64,000 bases of DNA from an uncultured Flavobacteriales bacterium. Its GTDB lineage: Bacteria; Bacteroidota; Bacteroidia; Flavobacteriales_D; Sanyastnellaceae. Shown piece after piece: positions 62,833-64,000 of the stretch. Position 1 is the first letter of the stretch. The number at the start of each line of letters is the position of its first letter. Position numbers and translations under genes: made by a program. The stretch covers positions 59,044 to 123,043 of the forward strand of contig CAJQLF010000036.1 in NCBI GenBank assembly GCA_905479115.1. The letters are read 5' to 3'. Below the pieces are notes generated by a model. It ran no database searches, had not been told where the DNA came from, and was given only the letters and a program-made list of their open reading frames with translations.

Positions 62833-64000
62833 CTACTCTTTTGAGGGAGAAACACCTCCCATTAGATGAAGTTCACCACTAAATCGCTCCTCCACCAAAC
62901 CGACCAACCGGATTGTAAATACACGCGCTGAATAGTAATAGACGCCATCGGCACACATCCCTCCGTCGCGGTGCATTCCATCCCATCGAATCCATGGATC
63001 ACCCGTTTGGAAAACCTCCTCGCCATAGCGGTTGTAAATTCTGACATCGACGGAGTCAATGAATTTCCAAGGAAACGCCTCAAAAGTGTCATTTTGACCA
63101 TCGAGATTGGGCGAGAAAACGTTTGGTAAAAAGTAATACGGACAGTTGTCTGCGCACAGCGTGTCACTCAAGATGCTTTCATTGCGTCGTAAGACCCCGT
63201 CCGGCCCGGGCAGTAAACTATCCAATGCACTGATGGCGAAGCAACCGGCCAGAGTCCCTCGTTCACCTGCTTCGTTCCAAACGTAACTCAACTGAGCAGC
63301 TTCGGTGAAAATTTCAACAGGACGCAGCGTGTCTTCAGGTGTTGGCGCCCAATAGAGTTGATACCCCATCACATCGTCCGCACAACCCACGACATTATTC
63401 CATGAAAATACGTTCACCTCCTCCGTACAATCCGATTCCAGTTCCAACACGGGTGGACACGGAGGCGTGAGATCGTAGGGACGACCACAACGTTCCTGGC
63501 TCCAGTTGAGCAACGGTCCCGCAATGGCATCGCCGTCATAATTCCCAACCGTTTCCACCTTGTAGCAGTATTCGACATTGTTCACCAATCCCGTATCAGT
63601 GTAAGTCCGTTCGGTGGTCGATCCAATCCATTCATAGCCGTCCTCCTCCAAACGATATACCCGATATTCCCCTATCCACCAAGGAAAACTCCCCGTTACT
63701 TTCAACGTCAATTGATTGTCATTGGGCTCCAATTCGAGCCAAGGCGTATCCGCTGGGGCCGAAAAACCCATCTCACCGGTGGAACTTATGCACTCGACTC
63801 GGTAGGTCCAACCGCTCAACTCTGTATCCACTCCAACATGCACCCAGGTGGTATCTGGATCCTGCAAAGACAACCCCGGTGCAGTCTCGTGGAGCAGTGC
63901 CTCTTGGCCACCAGCGGAACGTCCCCAAACACGGTATACATATGGGCCCGGGAAAACGACCGTATCCGCATCCGTTGGGGGTGACCATTCCACATCGATG
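62833..64000 (-). CDS. T9SS cargo protein with gliding-motility-associated C-terminal domain, 5' end cut by window edge
   Basis: At least 388 residues with no stop before the window end; the GTG at 63993 is internal. Fibronectin-type-III-like beta domains (for example YCYKVETVGNY) precede a type B C-terminal sorting domain: FLPNVFSPNLDGQNDTF, then VRIYNRYGEEVF, WDGMHRDG and GVYYYSARVF near the end. This CHU_C/gliding-associated domain directs proteins through the type IX system, which PorX, GldD and GldE here indicate. Probably a large surface or adhesion protein. Confidence 0.85.
   Translation of the reverse strand, partial: IDVEWSPPTDADTVVFPGPYVYRVWGRSAGGQEALLHETAPGLSLQDPDTTWVHVGVDTELSGWTYRVECISSTGEMGFSAPADTPWLELEPNDNQLTLKVTGSFPWWIGEYRVYRLEEDGYEWIGSTTERTYTDTGLVNNVEYCYKVETVGNYDGDAIAGPLLNWSQERCGRPYDLTPPCPPVLELESDCTEEVNVFSWNNVVGCADDVMGYQLYWAPTPEDTLRPVEIFTEAAQLSYVWNEAGERGTLAGCFAISALDSLLPGPDGVLRRNESILSDTLCADNCPYYFLPNVFSPNLDGQNDTFEAFPWKFIDSVDVRIYNRYGEEVFQTGDPWIRWDGMHRDGGMCADGVYYYSARVFTIRLVGLVEERFSGELHLMGGVSPSKE

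Noticed and set aside
1..64000. CRISPR array, prophage, insertion sequence or defence island
   Set aside because: No direct-repeat array, transposase, integrase or phage structural gene was seen; almost all genes are core functions or lineage-typical envelope genes.

Overview
The window is ordinary-looking chromosomal DNA of a member of the Bacteroidota, most likely a Flavobacteriia-type lineage. The signs are lineage-typical genes: porX, gldE and gldD of the type IX secretion system (T9SS) and gliding machinery, a gliding-motility-associated C-terminal (type B sorting) domain, OstA-like and DUF5686 outer-membrane proteins, and a 29-residue AURKAIP1/COX24-type basic protein. Shine-Dalgarno sequences are mostly absent, and several Bacteroidetes-type promoters (TTG, 17-20 bp, TAnnTTTG) can be read directly. 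I saw no phage, insertion sequence, CRISPR array or toxin-antitoxin pair. Species cannot be named from the sequence.

Layout. 2-3071 (+): end of a surface-polysaccharide cluster (flippase, chain-length regulator, polymerase/ligase). 3064-8757 (-): an OstA-like protein, two unrecognised exported proteins, EF-P and a PP2C phosphatase. 8816-14985 (+): tRNA-Leu, trigger factor, clpP, clpX and mutS. 14986-18312 (-): porX, tsaE and ald. 18414-19655 (+): an HD phosphohydrolase. 19652-22264 (-): HU, a TPR protein, the 29-residue protein and RNase G. 22356-33908 (+): a long same-strand run of mutY, ssb, gldE, gldD, coaX, a barrel protein, a TPR protein, lptC, a small membrane protein, a second CNNM/CorC protein and ppiD, ending at a strong terminator shared with queA. 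33973-43007: queA (-), then an SDR dehydrogenase, cysS, a glutaminyl cyclase and a TPR/kinase-like protein (+), pheS and a cyclophilin (-), and a small lipoprotein (+). 43032-43527 (-): a small unknown protein and tRNA-Pro. 43688-50447 (+): pheT, an acyltransferase, a VOC protein and a PhoB/PhoR-type pair. 50499-54815: a metallo-hydrolase (-) divergent from a 1075-residue propeller/barrel protein and a half-size TSUP permease (+). 54827-62217: recQ (-), then kdsD, tatC, a DUF5686 protein and lptB (+). 62234-64000 (-): riboflavin synthase and the end of a T9SS cargo protein.

How it fits together. Envelope biogenesis dominates. LPS transport parts (OstA-like, LptC, LptB) lie at three separate loci alongside KdsD for Kdo synthesis. 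T9SS/gliding functions (PorX, GldD, GldE, a cargo protein) are mixed with Tat export, periplasmic and membrane foldases (PpiD-like, a cyclophilin lipoprotein) and outer-membrane barrels. A glutaminyl cyclase is present, and all eight signal-peptidase-I-type signal peptides I recognise in the window place Gln right after the predicted cleavage site. The rest is housekeeping: ClpXP with trigger factor, mismatch and oxidative DNA repair, aminoacyl-tRNA synthetases and cofactor enzymes.

No large undescribed defence or mobile system is visible. The most interesting points are a set of promoter-like TAnnTTTG elements ending 4-6 nt before start codons (candidate leaderless mRNAs), a TPR membrane protein ending in what looks like a decayed histidine-kinase ATPase, a peptidase-like/propeller/barrel composite, and the two unrecognised exported proteins downstream of the OstA-like gene.
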